64,000 nucleotides of DNA from Clostridium gasigenes (GCF_900104115.1 NZ_FNJM01000007.1:103287-167286); one strand, 5' to 3'. Positions 1-9,178 are shown, counted from the first letter of the stretch. Numbers and translations are program-made. Notes: a model not told the origin generated them from the letters alone.

Positions 1-1170
1 ATAGGTAGTATTAATATAAGGGTTAGCAATGTAGTCGATGAAAAAAATAAAGATAGTATAGATAATATAGATCAAGGTGCTAAGATAATACATTTTGATT
101 ATCATGGAGCATTACCAGGAAAGGCTACAGTTAAAGTAAAGGTTGATAACCCAGAGGATGTAAGAGGAAAAGATTTAACATTCTACTATTATAATCCAGA
201 AACTAAGAAACCAGAAAAGGTACAAGGTCCATTATCAATAGATAGGGATGGTTATGTAACTGTTCAAATAGAACATTGTAGTGATTATTTCTTATCTGTT
301 GATGATAAACTAGATGAAAATACAAAAATTCCAGTTATAACAGTGGATAAAACAGATATTAATTTAAAAGAGGGCGAAAAGCTGCAATTAAATGCAACTA
401 TTGATCCAATAATAGTAGTGCCAGTATATTCATCATTAGATGAAAAGGTAGCTACAGTATCTAATACTGGAGAAATAAGAGCAATATCTTTTGGGGAAAC
501 TCAAATAAAAATTACAGCTAAAGATTCTGTTGCTTTTGTAAAAGTAAATGTAAAAAAGATTGAAGAAATTAAACCAGAACTACCAAAAGCTCCAGTAATA
601 ACAACAAATAAAGAAATAATAGCACTAAAAGAAGGTAAAGAAGAGCAACTTGAAATTATTGTAGACCCAGCAGATACAAAAGTTACAATCTCATCATTAA
701 ATGAAGAAATTGTTAAAGTATCTAAAGTTAAAGACTTAAAATTAGAAGGAAAGACTATAATAAATATAGAGGCTAAGAATATTGGAGAAACTTTTGTTAA
801 AATAGATGCAGGAACTGCAACTAAGACAATAAAAGTAACTGTAGTGAAGGATGCAGAGGTATCAATACCAAAGATTCCAGTAACACCGGAATTACCAGTA
901 ATCCCAGAGGTTCCAGTAAAACCGGAAGTGCAAGAAATACCTAAAATACCAGAGCTTCCAGTAACACTAGATCTTCCGGTAAAACTAAAGCTTCCAGTAA
1001 AATCCGAAGTATTAGTAACACCAGTGGTTCCAGTAAAACTAGAAGTGCAAGAAAAACCTCAAATACCAAATACAGGTGATTTGGTTGGGTCAAAATCTAA
1101 AATAGTATTTGCTATATTTTTAACTGTAGCAGGAGTAATGCTATTTATAAGAAAAAAGGTTAACAATTAA
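1..1170 (+). CDS. C-terminal part of a sortase-anchored surface protein with Ig-like domains (5' end outside window)
   Basis: The frame is open from base 1, so the gene starts upstream of the window. The visible 389 residues begin with a module ending in a HCSDYF segment, of a kind I associate with clostridial surface proteins. Two BIG2-like bacterial Ig domains follow, each about 75 residues with the usual L-K-E-G opening. Next is a proline/valine-rich spacer built from PELPV and PVKPEV-like units, as in wall-spanning segments. The end has a sortase-type signal: IPNTG (a variant of LPXTG), a hydrophobic helix and a short basic tail (RKKVNN). The protein is therefore probably exported and covalently attached to the cell wall. 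What it binds cannot be told from this portion. Confidence 0.85.
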   Translation: MGSINIRVSNVVDEKNKDSIDNIDQGAKIIHFDYHGALPGKATVKVKVDNPEDVRGKDLTFYYYNPETKKPEKVQGPLSIDRDGYVTVQIEHCSDYFLSVDDKLDENTKIPVITVDKTDINLKEGEKLQLNATIDPIIVVPVYSSLDEKVATVSNTGEIRAISFGETQIKITAKDSVAFVKVNVKKIEEIKPELPKAPVITTNKEIIALKEGKEEQLEIIVDPADTKVTISSLNEEIVKVSKVKDLKLEGKTIINIEAKNIGETFVKIDAGTATKTIKVTVVKDAEVSIPKIPVTPELPVIPEVPVKPEVQEIPKIPELPVTLDLPVKLKLPVKSEVLVTPVVPVKLEVQEKPQIPNTGDLVGSKSKIVFAIFLTVAGVMLFIRKKVNN

Positions 1171-1185
1171 TATTATTAAATATTT

Positions 1186-1221
1186 GGTGACATCTTTAAA
1201 ACAAAGATGTCACCTTTTTTT
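1186..1221 (+). terminator. Intrinsic terminator after the surface protein gene
   Basis: A perfect 12-bp stem (GGTGACATCTTT with AAAGATGTCACC) around a 5-nt loop is followed directly by seven T residues. It lies 15 bases after the stop codon of the surface protein. Confidence 0.93.
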
Positions 1222-1455
1222 ATTCAAAATAATAGGTAACTGTAAAATATATTTAGTAATAAATTAATAATAGTTAAATAAAATAAAAATAATAAATAAT
1301 AATGAACTTTAGTTAACTCTTATAATATTATATAAAGATATACAATCTAATTTGTACATAAACAAGAAACACTACATAATTGATATATTATGTTATAATT
1401 AATTAAAAGATGTCTAAAATTAATGGAAAGTGAAATATACCAAAAGGAGAAAAAA

Positions 1456-2883
1456 ATGAAAATAACCAGTGTATGGAGTATCCTTATTTTTATAAATGCA
1501 TTATGTGCAATTTCTTTGATTTTTATTGAAAGACGTGAGCCAACTACAACTTGGGCATGGCTTTTAATATTTTTGCTACTACCAGGATTTGGATTTGGAA
1601 TATATTTAATATTTGGTCAAAATTTAAGTAGACAAAAAATATTTAGAGAAAAAACTGTAGTTGATGAAAAGAAAACAAAAGAATTAATGATGAAGTTTAA
1701 AGATGAAAAAAATATACATAGGATAGCGCAAGAATATGAAGGGTTAGTTAGAATGAATTATAATAATTCTGGTTCACTTTATACTACTGGAAATAAAGTA
1801 AAGACATATACCAGTGGTGAAGAGAAGTTTAAGGATTTATTTGAAGATATAAAAAATGCAAAAAGTTTTATTCATATTGAATATTATATTTTTAGGTTAG
1901 ATAATTTAGGAACAGAAATATTAGAGGCACTTAGGTTAAAGGTTTTAGAAGGTGTAGAAGTAAGACTTTTAGTAGATGGAATGGGATCTAAATATATTAG
2001 GAAAAAAGAAATTAGATTAATAAATAATTTAGGAATTAAATTTGCAATATTTTTCCCGGGAATACTACCTTATGTTAACGTCCGTATTAACTATAGAAAC
2101 CATAGAAAAATAGTAATTGTAGATGGACATACTGGATATGTAGGAGGCTTTAATGTTGGAGACGAATATATAAATAGAGGAAAGCAATTTGCTTTTTGGA
2201 GAGATACACATATAAGAGTTCAAGGAGAAGCTGTTAATGAACTTAATAAGAGATTTATACTAGATTGGGATTATGCTGCAACTGAAAATTTAGTTGATTC
2301 TGAAAAGTATTTTATAAAACAAGAGGTTTACGATGATGTAGGAATACAAATAGTATCTTCAGGACCAGATCATGAAGAAGAGTATATTAAAAATGCATAT
2401 ATGAAAATGATAAATGATGCTAAAAAATCAGTATATATACAAACTCCATATTTAGTTCCAGATGAACCTATGTTAGAAGCTTTAAAAATAGCATCATTAT
2501 CTGGAGTAGATGTAAGACTTATTGTACCAGGAGAACCGGATCATTTTTATATGGAATGGATGCTAAGTGCTAATATGGGTGAACTTATGAAATTTGGAGT
2601 TAAAATATATAGATATCAAAAAGGATTTATTCATGCTAAAACAATTGTTTCTGATAGTAAGGTGTGCAGTATTGGGACTTCAAATTTAGATATAAGAAGT
2701 TTTAAGCTTAATTTTGAAGTAAATGCTTTTATATATAATGATGAAATTTCAAAACAACAAGAAGAAATTTTCTTTAAAGATCAAGAAGATTGCAGACTTG
2801 TTACTAAAGAGGAATATGATAGCAGGTCTACAAGTCTTAAAATAAAAGAAGCTATTATAAGACTTGTATCACCAATACTATAA
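1456..2883 (+). CDS. cls: Cardiolipin synthase (phospholipase D superfamily)
   Basis: Condenses two phosphatidylglycerol molecules into cardiolipin and glycerol in the cytoplasmic membrane. Two N-terminal hydrophobic segments (about residues 5-25 and 35-55) form the usual PLDc_N membrane anchor. Two HKD motifs follow, HRKIVIVD with a downstream GGFNVGDEY and HAKTIVSD with GTSNLD, which form the single active site of the PLD fold. At about 475 residues the length is normal for the family. An upstream in-frame ATG at 1423 exists, but AGGAG at 1445-1449 sits six bases before the ATG at 1456, so I chose the latter. It is a single gene flanked by terminators or promoters on both sides. Other PLD-superfamily lipid synthases are possible but less likely. 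Confidence 0.93.
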   Translation: MKITSVWSILIFINALCAISLIFIERREPTTTWAWLLIFLLLPGFGFGIYLIFGQNLSRQKIFREKTVVDEKKTKELMMKFKDEKNIHRIAQEYEGLVRMNYNNSGSLYTTGNKVKTYTSGEEKFKDLFEDIKNAKSFIHIEYYIFRLDNLGTEILEALRLKVLEGVEVRLLVDGMGSKYIRKKEIRLINNLGIKFAIFFPGILPYVNVRINYRNHRKIVIVDGHTGYVGGFNVGDEYINRGKQFAFWRDTHIRVQGEAVNELNKRFILDWDYAATENLVDSEKYFIKQEVYDDVGIQIVSSGPDHEEEYIKNAYMKMINDAKKSVYIQTPYLVPDEPMLEALKIASLSGVDVRLIVPGEPDHFYMEWMLSANMGELMKFGVKIYRYQKGFIHAKTIVSDSKVCSIGTSNLDIRSFKLNFEVNAFIYNDEISKQQEEIFFKDQEDCRLVTKEEYDSRSTSLKIKEAIIRLVSPIL

Positions 2884-2932
2884 TTAAATTTGACATATAA
2901 AATTATATGAGAAATTTAAATTCAAAAATATA

Positions 2933-2960
2933 TTGACAATAAAATTTATATTGTTATAAT
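2933..2960 (+). promoter_or_regulatory. Sigma-A promoter of the leader peptide and aromatic operon
   Basis: TTGACA and TATAAT, both perfect consensus, are separated by 16 bases. The predicted start of transcription is near 2967, about 30 bases before the AGGAGG ribosome site of the leader ORF. I see no comparably good promoter between the downstream terminator and the first aro gene. Confidence 0.85.
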
Positions 2961-3008
2961 TAAAAAAAGACGTAAAAAGCTTTTTAATATTTTATTTAGG
3001 AGGATATT

Positions 3009-3140
3009 ATGGAATCATTAAGAAAAGAATTATTAGCAAAACTTTATAGCTTTATATACTTTACATTCTGGGGCTTTTATTTTAGCGCTGGCTATTTATT
3101 TTGCAAAAAAGAATATAAATCTTTTCGAATGAGTGTGTAA
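3009..3140 (+). CDS. 43-residue aromatic-rich leader peptide of the shikimate operon
   Basis: AGGAGG at 2998-3003 sits five bases before this ATG, so translation is very likely. Of 43 residues, 13 are aromatic (7 Phe, 5 Tyr, 1 Trp). Eleven of these fall in the 19 residues from 13 to 31, including the run YFTFWGFYF. The ORF lies between a consensus promoter and an intrinsic terminator, upstream of ten genes for chorismate, Phe and Tyr synthesis. This is the arrangement of a classical leader-peptide attenuator, in which scarcity of charged tRNA(Phe/Tyr/Trp) stalls the ribosome and prevents termination. A small membrane protein is the alternative, because the same stretch could form one hydrophobic helix. 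No homologue is recognised. Confidence 0.75.
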   Translation: MESLRKELLAKLYSFIYFTFWGFYFSAGYLFCKKEYKSFRMSV

Positions 3141-3195
3141 AATCTAATCCTAAAAGAAATTTTATTTTAATTAGGTATTTTATCAGAGAACTCAT
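3129..3195 (+). promoter_or_regulatory. Candidate anti-terminator pairing and pause hairpin of the aromatic attenuator
   Basis: ATGAGT at 3129-3134, inside the last codons of the leader ORF, is exactly complementary to ACTCAT at 3190-3195, which is part of the left arm and loop of the terminator. Between them is a separate hairpin: 3142-3148 pairs with 3170-3176, with an inner TAAAA/TTTTA stem closed by GAAA. A ribosome finishing the ORF would cover 3129-3134 and leave the terminator free. One stalled on the aromatic codons would leave 3129-3134 available to disrupt it. The pairing is visible in the sequence; the mechanism is inferred, and six base pairs is short. Confidence 0.45.
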
Positions 3196-3213
3196 AAGAG
3201 TTCTCTTTTTTTT
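3186..3213 (+). terminator. Attenuator terminator upstream of aroF
   Basis: A perfect 8-bp stem (GAGAACTC with GAGTTCTC) has a 4-nt ATAA loop and is followed by eight T residues. It begins 45 bases after the leader ORF stop and 191 bases before the first structural gene. Confidence 0.9.
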
Positions 3214-3279
3214 ATAGTTATTTAGTAAATTTCTAATATTTTAGTAAAATATAGAATAATTTTTATGATAACTAAGAAA

Positions 3280-3328
3280 GCTTTTAAAAATAATTAGTTG
3301 AATTATTTGACTTAATATTTTTAAAAGC
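3280..3328 (+). promoter_or_regulatory. Long hairpin in the aroF 5' untranslated region
   Basis: GCTTTTAAAAATA pairs with TATTTTTAAAAGC in a perfect 13-bp stem, with partial further pairing toward the loop. There is no T tract after it, so it is not an intrinsic terminator. It may stabilise the transcript or be a second control element. Its role is unknown. Confidence 0.5.
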
Positions 3329-3376
3329 CTCTTAATAAAAAGTGATAAAGTTAAAAATAAAGAGGGGGCAACAAAA

Positions 3377-4390
3377 ATGGTAATAATTTTAAAAGCAAAA
3401 ACAACACAAGCAGAGGTAATAAAATTAACAACGGAATTAGAAGCAAAAGGGGTTATAGTTAGCCCAGTAATTGGAACTGAATTAATGATACTCGGATTAG
3501 TAGGGGATACAAGTAGAATTGATCCACTTCAAATTGAAGCTAATAATATTGTTGAGAAAGTAATGCACGTACAAGAGCCTTTCAAAAAGGCTAATAGATT
3601 ATTCCATCCAGAAAATACAATAGTAGATGTTTGTGGGCAGAAAATAGGTGGAAAGAAAATAGCAATTATAGCTGGACCTTGTTCTGTTGAAAGTGAAGAT
3701 CAAATTACATTGATTGCAAATGAAGTTAAGAAACTGGGGGCAGGTTTTCTAAGAGGCGGAGCATTTAAACCAAGAACTTCACCATATAGTTTCCAAGGTC
3801 TTGAACATGATGGTTTAGAATTGTTAAAGAAAGCTAGAGCAAAAAGTGGATTACCAATAGTAACAGAAATAATGTCACCATACGATGTTGAACTATTTGC
3901 CAAAGATGTAGATATTATTCAAGTTGGTGCAAGAAATATGCAAAACTTTGATCTTTTAAAAGAATTAGGAAAAATAAATAAGCCTATTTTACTTAAGAGA
4001 GGCTTATCTGCAACAATAGAAGAATTATTAATGAGTGCAGAATATATAATGGCTGGTGGAAATGAAAATGTAATTCTTTGTGAAAGAGGAATAAGAACAT
4101 TTGAGACATACACAAGAAATACTTTAGATTTAAGTGCTATTCCAGCGATTAAGAAATTAAGTCATCTTCCAGTAGTTGTTGATCCAAGTCATGCTACAGG
4201 AAAGAGATTTATGATAGATCCATTATCAAAGGCGGCTATTGCAGTTGGAGCAGATGGATTAATTATAGAAGTTCATAATGATCCTGAAAAAGCTTTATGC
4301 GATGGTCCACAATCAATAAAACCAGATCAATTTGGAAAATTATTCAAAGATCTTAAAGCAATAGCAGAAGCTGTAGGACGTGAAATGTAA
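3377..4390 (+). CDS. aroF: 3-deoxy-7-phosphoheptulonate (DAHP) synthase, first copy
   Basis: Joins phosphoenolpyruvate and erythrose 4-phosphate in the first step of the shikimate pathway. It has the Thermotoga-type layout: an N-terminal ferredoxin-like (ACT-like) regulatory domain of about 68 residues, then the catalytic barrel, 337 residues in all. AGPCSVES (99-106) and GGAFKPRTSPYSFQG (127-141) are the family signatures. Cys102, His272, Glu298 and Asp309 fall at the metal-ligand positions known for the Thermotoga maritima enzyme. The ATG follows GAGGGGG. It is the first structural gene after the attenuator. A closely related second copy ends the core of the operon at 11080. The N-terminal domain suggests feedback inhibition by an aromatic amino acid. 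Confidence 0.96.
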   Translation: MVIILKAKTTQAEVIKLTTELEAKGVIVSPVIGTELMILGLVGDTSRIDPLQIEANNIVEKVMHVQEPFKKANRLFHPENTIVDVCGQKIGGKKIAIIAGPCSVESEDQITLIANEVKKLGAGFLRGGAFKPRTSPYSFQGLEHDGLELLKKARAKSGLPIVTEIMSPYDVELFAKDVDIIQVGARNMQNFDLLKELGKINKPILLKRGLSATIEELLMSAEYIMAGGNENVILCERGIRTFETYTRNTLDLSAIPAIKKLSHLPVVVDPSHATGKRFMIDPLSKAAIAVGADGLIIEVHNDPEKALCDGPQSIKPDQFGKLFKDLKAIAEAVGREM

Positions 4391-4457
4391 TTAAATAAAT
4401 TTAACTATAGACAGTGTAAAAACAAATATTCTAGTAGCTATGAAAGGAGAAGATGTT

Positions 4458-5504
4458 TTGGAGTTAATAGTAGATTTAAAAGAAAGAAGTTATCCTATTT
4501 TAATAGAAAAAGGATTAATTAATAAGGTAGCTTATGAGGTACAGAAGGTTTTTAAAGGTGAAAAAATATTTATATTAACTGATGAAAATGTTAATAGCTT
4601 TTATGGTGAAAAAGTAATGTCCTTATTACAAGATGTAGGTTATGAAGTTAAAAAGCTTGTGTTAAAACCAGGTGAAGAAACTAAGAATTATAGATGCGTA
4701 GAAGGTATTTATAATGAATTATTAGATTTCAAACTAACAAGAAGTGATTTAATAATTACTTTAGGTGGTGGAGTTATAGGTGATTTAGGTGGCTTTGTAG
4801 CTTCTACATTTTTAAGAGGTGTTGATTTTATTCAATTCCCAACATCATTGCTTGCTCAAGTAGATAGTAGTGTTGGTGGAAAAGTTGGGGTAGATATAGC
4901 CCGTGGGAAAAATCTAGTAGGAAGTTTTTATCATCCAAAAGCAGTGCTTATAGACCCAGAGGTTTTAAATACATTAAAACCTAGATTTTTTAATGATGGT
5001 ATGGCAGAGGTAATTAAATATGGTTGCATAAAGGATAAGGAATTTTTCTATGAATTAAAAAAATATAAAAATAAAGAGGAAGTTATTAACAATATAAGCA
5101 CAATAATCCACAGCTGTTGTAGAATTAAGAGAAATGTTGTGGAGAAAGATGAAAAAGATAAAGGTGATAGAATGTTACTTAACTTCGGACACACTTTGGG
5201 GCATGGAATTGAGCAATATTATGAATATAAAAAACATACCCATGGTGAAGGGGTAGCGATTGGAATGTATGCTATTACTAAAATAAGTGAAGCTAAGGGA
5301 TTAACTAAAGTCGGTACAGCAGAAGAAATAAAAGAATTATTAGTTCAATATGAACTTCCTTTTGAAACAGATGTAAAAATAGCTAATATAATGGAAGCTA
5401 TTTCTTTAGATAAAAAGAATATAGATGGAAAACTAAATGTTATTTTAATTAAAGAAATGGGAGAATCATTTATTTATAAAACTGATACTAGATTTTTCAA
5501 CTAA
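4458..5504 (+). CDS. aroB: 3-dehydroquinate synthase
   Basis: Converts DAHP to 3-dehydroquinate using NAD and a divalent metal. The protein shows [14 protein letters not shown] (about residues 103-116), [16 protein letters not shown] (127-142), and the metal-binding HTLGHG and HGEG histidines in the C-terminal helical domain. An in-frame ATG at 4440 has no ribosome site, whereas AGGAG at 4445-4449 is eight bases from the TTG at 4458. The TTG gives a protein opening [14 protein letters not shown], typical of AroB, so I place the start there (348 residues). It is the second gene of the operon, 67 bases after aroF. Confidence 0.94.
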   Translation: MELIVDLKERSYPILIEKGLINKVAYEVQKVFKGEKIFILTDENVNSFYGEKVMSLLQDVGYEVKKLVLKPGEETKNYRCVEGIYNELLDFKLTRSDLIITLGGGVIGDLGGFVASTFLRGVDFIQFPTSLLAQVDSSVGGKVGVDIARGKNLVGSFYHPKAVLIDPEVLNTLKPRFFNDGMAEVIKYGCIKDKEFFYELKKYKNKEEVINNISTIIHSCCRIKRNVVEKDEKDKGDRMLLNFGHTLGHGIEQYYEYKKHTHGEGVAIGMYAITKISEAKGLTKVGTAEEIKELLVQYELPFETDVKIANIMEAISLDKKNIDGKLNVILIKEMGESFIYKTDTRFFN

Positions 5505-5509
5505 AAAAT

Positions 5510-5577
5510 TAGGGCTCTGAAAGAAAATAATAAGACAATTGGAGATATGTATTTTCTTTTAGGTCCCTTAAAGAAAC
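5510..5577. repeat. Imperfect palindromic element between aroB and aroA
   Basis: TTAGGGCTCTGAAAGAAAATA on the left mirrors TATTTTCTTTTAGGTCCCTTA on the right, with gaps and mismatches. A similar half (TAGGGAGCTGAAAGAAAATA) occurs at 36424-36443. It has no T tract after a tight stem, so it is not an obvious terminator. Confidence 0.5.
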
Positions 5578-5598
5578 CAATTATAAAGAGAGGTATAT

Positions 5599-6894
5599 AT
5601 GGGAAGTTTAAAAATAGACTCAAGTAAGCTAAAAGGTGAAGTTAAAATACCACCATCAAAAAGCATGGCACATAGAGCTGTTATTTGTGCATCTCTATCT
5701 AGAGGGGTTAGCATACTAGAAAATATAGATTACTCAGAAGATATTATTGCAACAATTGAGGGAATGAAAACACTTGGAGCAGTAATTACTAAATATGATG
5801 ATTATATAGAAGTACAAGGAATATTTAATGAGGAAAATAAAAGAGAATCTTTAAGAACTATTAATTGTAACGAATCAGGATCAACACTTAGATTTCTAGT
5901 TCCTATTTCTCTATTATTCAATGGAATGACAAGATTTATAGGAAAAGGAAATCTAGGTAAAAGACCTTTGAAGACATACTATGATATTTTTGAAAAACAA
6001 AAAATAAACTATAAGGCAGAAGAGGGGAAGCTTAATTTATTAGTAGATGGAAGACTGAAAAGTGGAGATTTTGAAGTTGAAGGTAATATAAGTTCACAAT
6101 TTATAACAGGGCTAATGGTTACATTGCCATTGTTAAATGGAGATTCTAAAATATTAATAAAGACAGAGATGGAATCTAAAGGATATATTGATTTAACTAT
6201 AGAGGCTATGAAGGATTTTGGTATTGAAATAATAAATAATAATTATAAAGAGTTTATAATTAAGGGAAATCAAAGTTATAAGCCTAGAAATTATAGAGTT
6301 GAGGGGGATTATTCCCAAGCAGCATTTTTCTTAGCCGCAGATGCTTTAGGAAGTGAAGTTATTTTAAAAGATTTAGAATTAAATTCTCTTCAAGGAGATA
6401 GGTTAGTTATTGAGATTTTAGAAAAAATGAACGTAGAAATAACAGCTACTAAAGAGGGGATAATAGGAAATGCTAAATCAGCTTTAAAAGCTACAGTAAT
6501 AGATGGTTCTCAATGCCCAGACATTATTCCTGTTTTAGCTGTTGTTTCAGCATTAAGCAAAGGAACTACTAAAATAATTAACTCATCAAGACTTAGAATT
6601 AAAGAGTGCGATAGGTTAAAAGCAATTACTACAGAATTAATTAAATTAGGAGCAAATATAAAAGAAACAGAAGATGGATTAATTATAGAAGGAAAAGAAG
6701 ATTTTTTAGGTGGGGTAGAAGTTTGGAGTTGGAATGATCATAGAATTGCTATGAGCCTTGCAATAGCTGCAACTAGATGTAAAAATCCTATAATAATTAA
6801 TGACTTTGAATGTGTTTCTAAATCATATCCTAATTTCTTTGAAGATTATAAAAATCTTGGAGGTGGAGTGAATGAGTGGAGTTTGGGGAAATAG
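5599..6894 (+). CDS. aroA: 3-phosphoshikimate 1-carboxyvinyltransferase (EPSP synthase)
   Basis: Transfers the enolpyruvyl group of PEP to shikimate 3-phosphate. The substrate-binding PPSKSMAHRA (about 18-27), the NESGSTLRFL segment (about 94-103), the LRIKECDRL signature and DHRIAMSLAIAA near the C-terminus are all present. The 431 residues match the usual size. GAGAGG stands just before the ATG. Its last 23 bases overlap aroC, which implies translational coupling. The residue after NESG is Ser where many enzymes have Ala or Thr. Whether it is glyphosate-sensitive cannot be judged here. Confidence 0.96.
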   Translation: MGSLKIDSSKLKGEVKIPPSKSMAHRAVICASLSRGVSILENIDYSEDIIATIEGMKTLGAVITKYDDYIEVQGIFNEENKRESLRTINCNESGSTLRFLVPISLLFNGMTRFIGKGNLGKRPLKTYYDIFEKQKINYKAEEGKLNLLVDGRLKSGDFEVEGNISSQFITGLMVTLPLLNGDSKILIKTEMESKGYIDLTIEAMKDFGIEIINNNYKEFIIKGNQSYKPRNYRVEGDYSQAAFFLAADALGSEVILKDLELNSLQGDRLVIEILEKMNVEITATKEGIIGNAKSALKATVIDGSQCPDIIPVLAVVSALSKGTTKIINSSRLRIKECDRLKAITTELIKLGANIKETEDGLIIEGKEDFLGGVEVWSWNDHRIAMSLAIAATRCKNPIIINDFECVSKSYPNFFEDYKNLGGGVNEWSLGK

Positions 6895-7945
6895 CATAAA
6901 GGTATCTATTTTTGGAGAGTCTCATGGAACTGCAATTGGAATTACTATAGATGGGCTTCCATCAGGATTTGAAATAGATATGGATAAAGTTAATGAAGAA
7001 ATGGAAAGAAGAGCACCAGGAAAAAGCAATATATCTACATCTAGAAAAGAAGCTGATATACCAGAAATATTAAGTGGTTTTTTTGAAGGTAAAACAACAG
7101 GAACACCGCTTTGTGGAATAATTAGAAATGGAGATACACGCTCTAAGGATTATGGTAAAACTAAAGATTTAATGAGACCAGGACATGCAGATTACACAGG
7201 TAACATTAGATATAATGGTTTTAATGATTATAGAGGTGGAGGTCATTTTTCAGGTAGAATAACAGCACCGCTAGTGTTCGCAGGAGCAATTTGCAAGCAA
7301 ATATTAGAAAGAAAAGGTATTTTTATTGGAGCACATATTAACTCTATAGGAAATATAAAAGATGAAAAGTTTAATGAAGTGAAGCTTGAAAAAGAAGAAT
7401 TATTACCCTTAAGAAATAAAGAAATGCCATTAATAAATAAATCTTTAGAAAGTAAAATGCGAGAAGCTATATTAGAAGCTAAAACTAAGGGTGATTCACT
7501 AGGTGGAACTATAGAATGTGGTGTCGTAGGAATAAAAGCTGGTGTTGGGAATCCATTTTTTGATTCAGTAGAATCTACATTAGCACATTTAATATTTTCG
7601 GTGCCTGCAGTTAAGGGAATAGAATTTGGAAAAGGCTTTGAAGTTGCTACAATGAAGGGATCAGAGTGTAATGATGAGTATTATTATGAAAATGAAGTTG
7701 TAAAAACTAAAACAAACAATAATGGTGGAATATTAGGTGGAATAACAAATGGAATGCCATTAATATTTAAAGTTGCTATAAAACCAACAGCTTCTATATT
7801 AAAAGAGCAAAATACAATAGATGTTAATAGTAAAGAAAACTCAGTTTTAAAAATAAAAGGAAGACATGATCCTTGTATAGTACAAAGAGCATTACCTGTA
7901 ATTGAAGCAGTTACAGCAATAGGGTTACTAGATTTAATCATTTAA
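6872..7945 (+). CDS. aroC: Chorismate synthase
   Basis: Eliminates phosphate from EPSP to give chorismate, using reduced FMN. The N-terminal GESHG (about 15-19), RPGHADYTG, the RGGGHFSGRITAP signature and the C-terminal GRHDPC motif are intact; 357 residues is normal. The start codon lies within aroA, after AGGTGGAG inside that gene, so the two are probably translationally coupled. Chorismate made here feeds pheA and tyrA in the same operon; no trp genes are in the window. Confidence 0.97.
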   Translation: MSGVWGNSIKVSIFGESHGTAIGITIDGLPSGFEIDMDKVNEEMERRAPGKSNISTSRKEADIPEILSGFFEGKTTGTPLCGIIRNGDTRSKDYGKTKDLMRPGHADYTGNIRYNGFNDYRGGGHFSGRITAPLVFAGAICKQILERKGIFIGAHINSIGNIKDEKFNEVKLEKEELLPLRNKEMPLINKSLESKMREAILEAKTKGDSLGGTIECGVVGIKAGVGNPFFDSVESTLAHLIFSVPAVKGIEFGKGFEVATMKGSECNDEYYYENEVVKTKTNNNGGILGGITNGMPLIFKVAIKPTASILKEQNTIDVNSKENSVLKIKGRHDPCIVQRALPVIEAVTAIGLLDLII

Positions 7946-8027
7946 AAAATATGATTGAGTATTTTTAAAATGAGGCATTGTTGAATGGTTATTTTTTGAA
8001 GATGCATTAATGAATAGGAGAAGATTA

Positions 8028-9161
8028 ATGAAGGATTTGAATCAATGTAGAAAAGAAATTGATAAAATAGATAAAGAACTTGTTGTCTTATTTGAAAAAA
8101 GAATGGATATTGCAATTAATGTAGCTGAATATAAAAAAGAAAATAATTTGCCTATTTTAAACTCTACAAGAGAGAAAGAGGTAATAGATAAAAATATAGA
8201 AAAGCTAAAAAATAAAGAATATGCAAATAGTGCAAGGAAGTTTTTTGCAGGCATAATGGAAGTAAGCAGAAGTATACAAGGTAAGTTTATTTCACAAGAT
8301 GATGAAGCAAAGATTGAAAATATAGATATAGATAAAACTAAGAAACTTGGATTCCAAGGGGTTAGAGGGTCGTTTAGTGAAGAGGCATTGTTAAAATATT
8401 TTGGAGAAAACACAAATGTAACACCATATGAAGAGTTTGAAGATGTTTTTGAAGCACTTAAAAATAATAATATAGATTATGGAATACTCCCAATAGAAAA
8501 CTCATGTACAGGGTCAATTAGGGATGTATATGATTTATTAAGTAAATATGGATTTTATATTGTAGCAGAAGAATGCATAAAAATAAATCAACATTTAATA
8601 GGAATAGAAGGCGCAACAATTGATAGTATAGAAGAGGTATATTCACATCCACAAGGGTTTGAGCAAAGTAATGAATTCTTAAAAAATTATCATAATTGGA
8701 AGCTGATTCCTTACCATAATACTGCTACAAGTGCAAAAATGGTTCATGACTTAAATGATAAAACTAAGTCAGCAATTGCAAGTGAAAGAGCTGCAAAAAT
8801 ATATGGATTAAATATAATAAAAAAAGCTATTAACAATAATAAAGATAATCATACTAAATTCATAATAATAGCAAGAGATCTAATAGTAAGGGAAAACTGT
8901 AATAAAATAAGTGTAGTATTTTCCCTGGAAGATGAAGCTGGAACATTATATAGATTACTTAAATATTTCGCAGAAAATAGCATAAATATGATAAAAATAG
9001 AATCAAGACCAAACAAACACACTTCGTGGAAGTATTTATTATATGTAGATTTTGAAGGAAACTTATATAATGAAGAAGTTCAAAATGCTATTAAGCTAAT
9101 AAAGAAAAATAGTGGCTACTTTAAACTACTTGGAAATTATAAAAGTTTTAGTGCAATATAA
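8028..9161 (+). CDS. pheA: Bifunctional chorismate mutase / prephenate dehydratase (P-protein)
   Basis: Makes phenylpyruvate from chorismate through prephenate. The order is an AroQ-type chorismate mutase helical domain (about residues 1-85), a prephenate dehydratase domain starting at LGFQGVRGSFSEEA, and a C-terminal ACT domain with the ESRP segment that binds Phe in the family. The dehydratase TRF motif reads TKF (in NHTKFII), a conservative change. ATG 8028 is preceded by AGGAGA at 8016-8021, with a spacing of six. The earlier in-frame ATG at 8010 lacks a ribosome site. The mutase may also supply prephenate for tyrA. Confidence 0.94.
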   Translation: MKDLNQCRKEIDKIDKELVVLFEKRMDIAINVAEYKKENNLPILNSTREKEVIDKNIEKLKNKEYANSARKFFAGIMEVSRSIQGKFISQDDEAKIENIDIDKTKKLGFQGVRGSFSEEALLKYFGENTNVTPYEEFEDVFEALKNNNIDYGILPIENSCTGSIRDVYDLLSKYGFYIVAEECIKINQHLIGIEGATIDSIEEVYSHPQGFEQSNEFLKNYHNWKLIPYHNTATSAKMVHDLNDKTKSAIASERAAKIYGLNIIKKAINNNKDNHTKFIIIARDLIVRENCNKISVVFSLEDEAGTLYRLLKYFAENSINMIKIESRPNKHTSWKYLLYVDFEGNLYNEEVQNAIKLIKKNSGYFKLLGNYKSFSAI

Positions 9162-9178
9162 AAAGGTGGTGAGATCAA

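Noticed and set aside
3214..3376. A separate promoter for aroF after the attenuator terminator
   Set aside because: The best match (TTGACT at 3307 with TAATAA at 3333) has a 20-base spacer and lies in the hairpin; not convincing.
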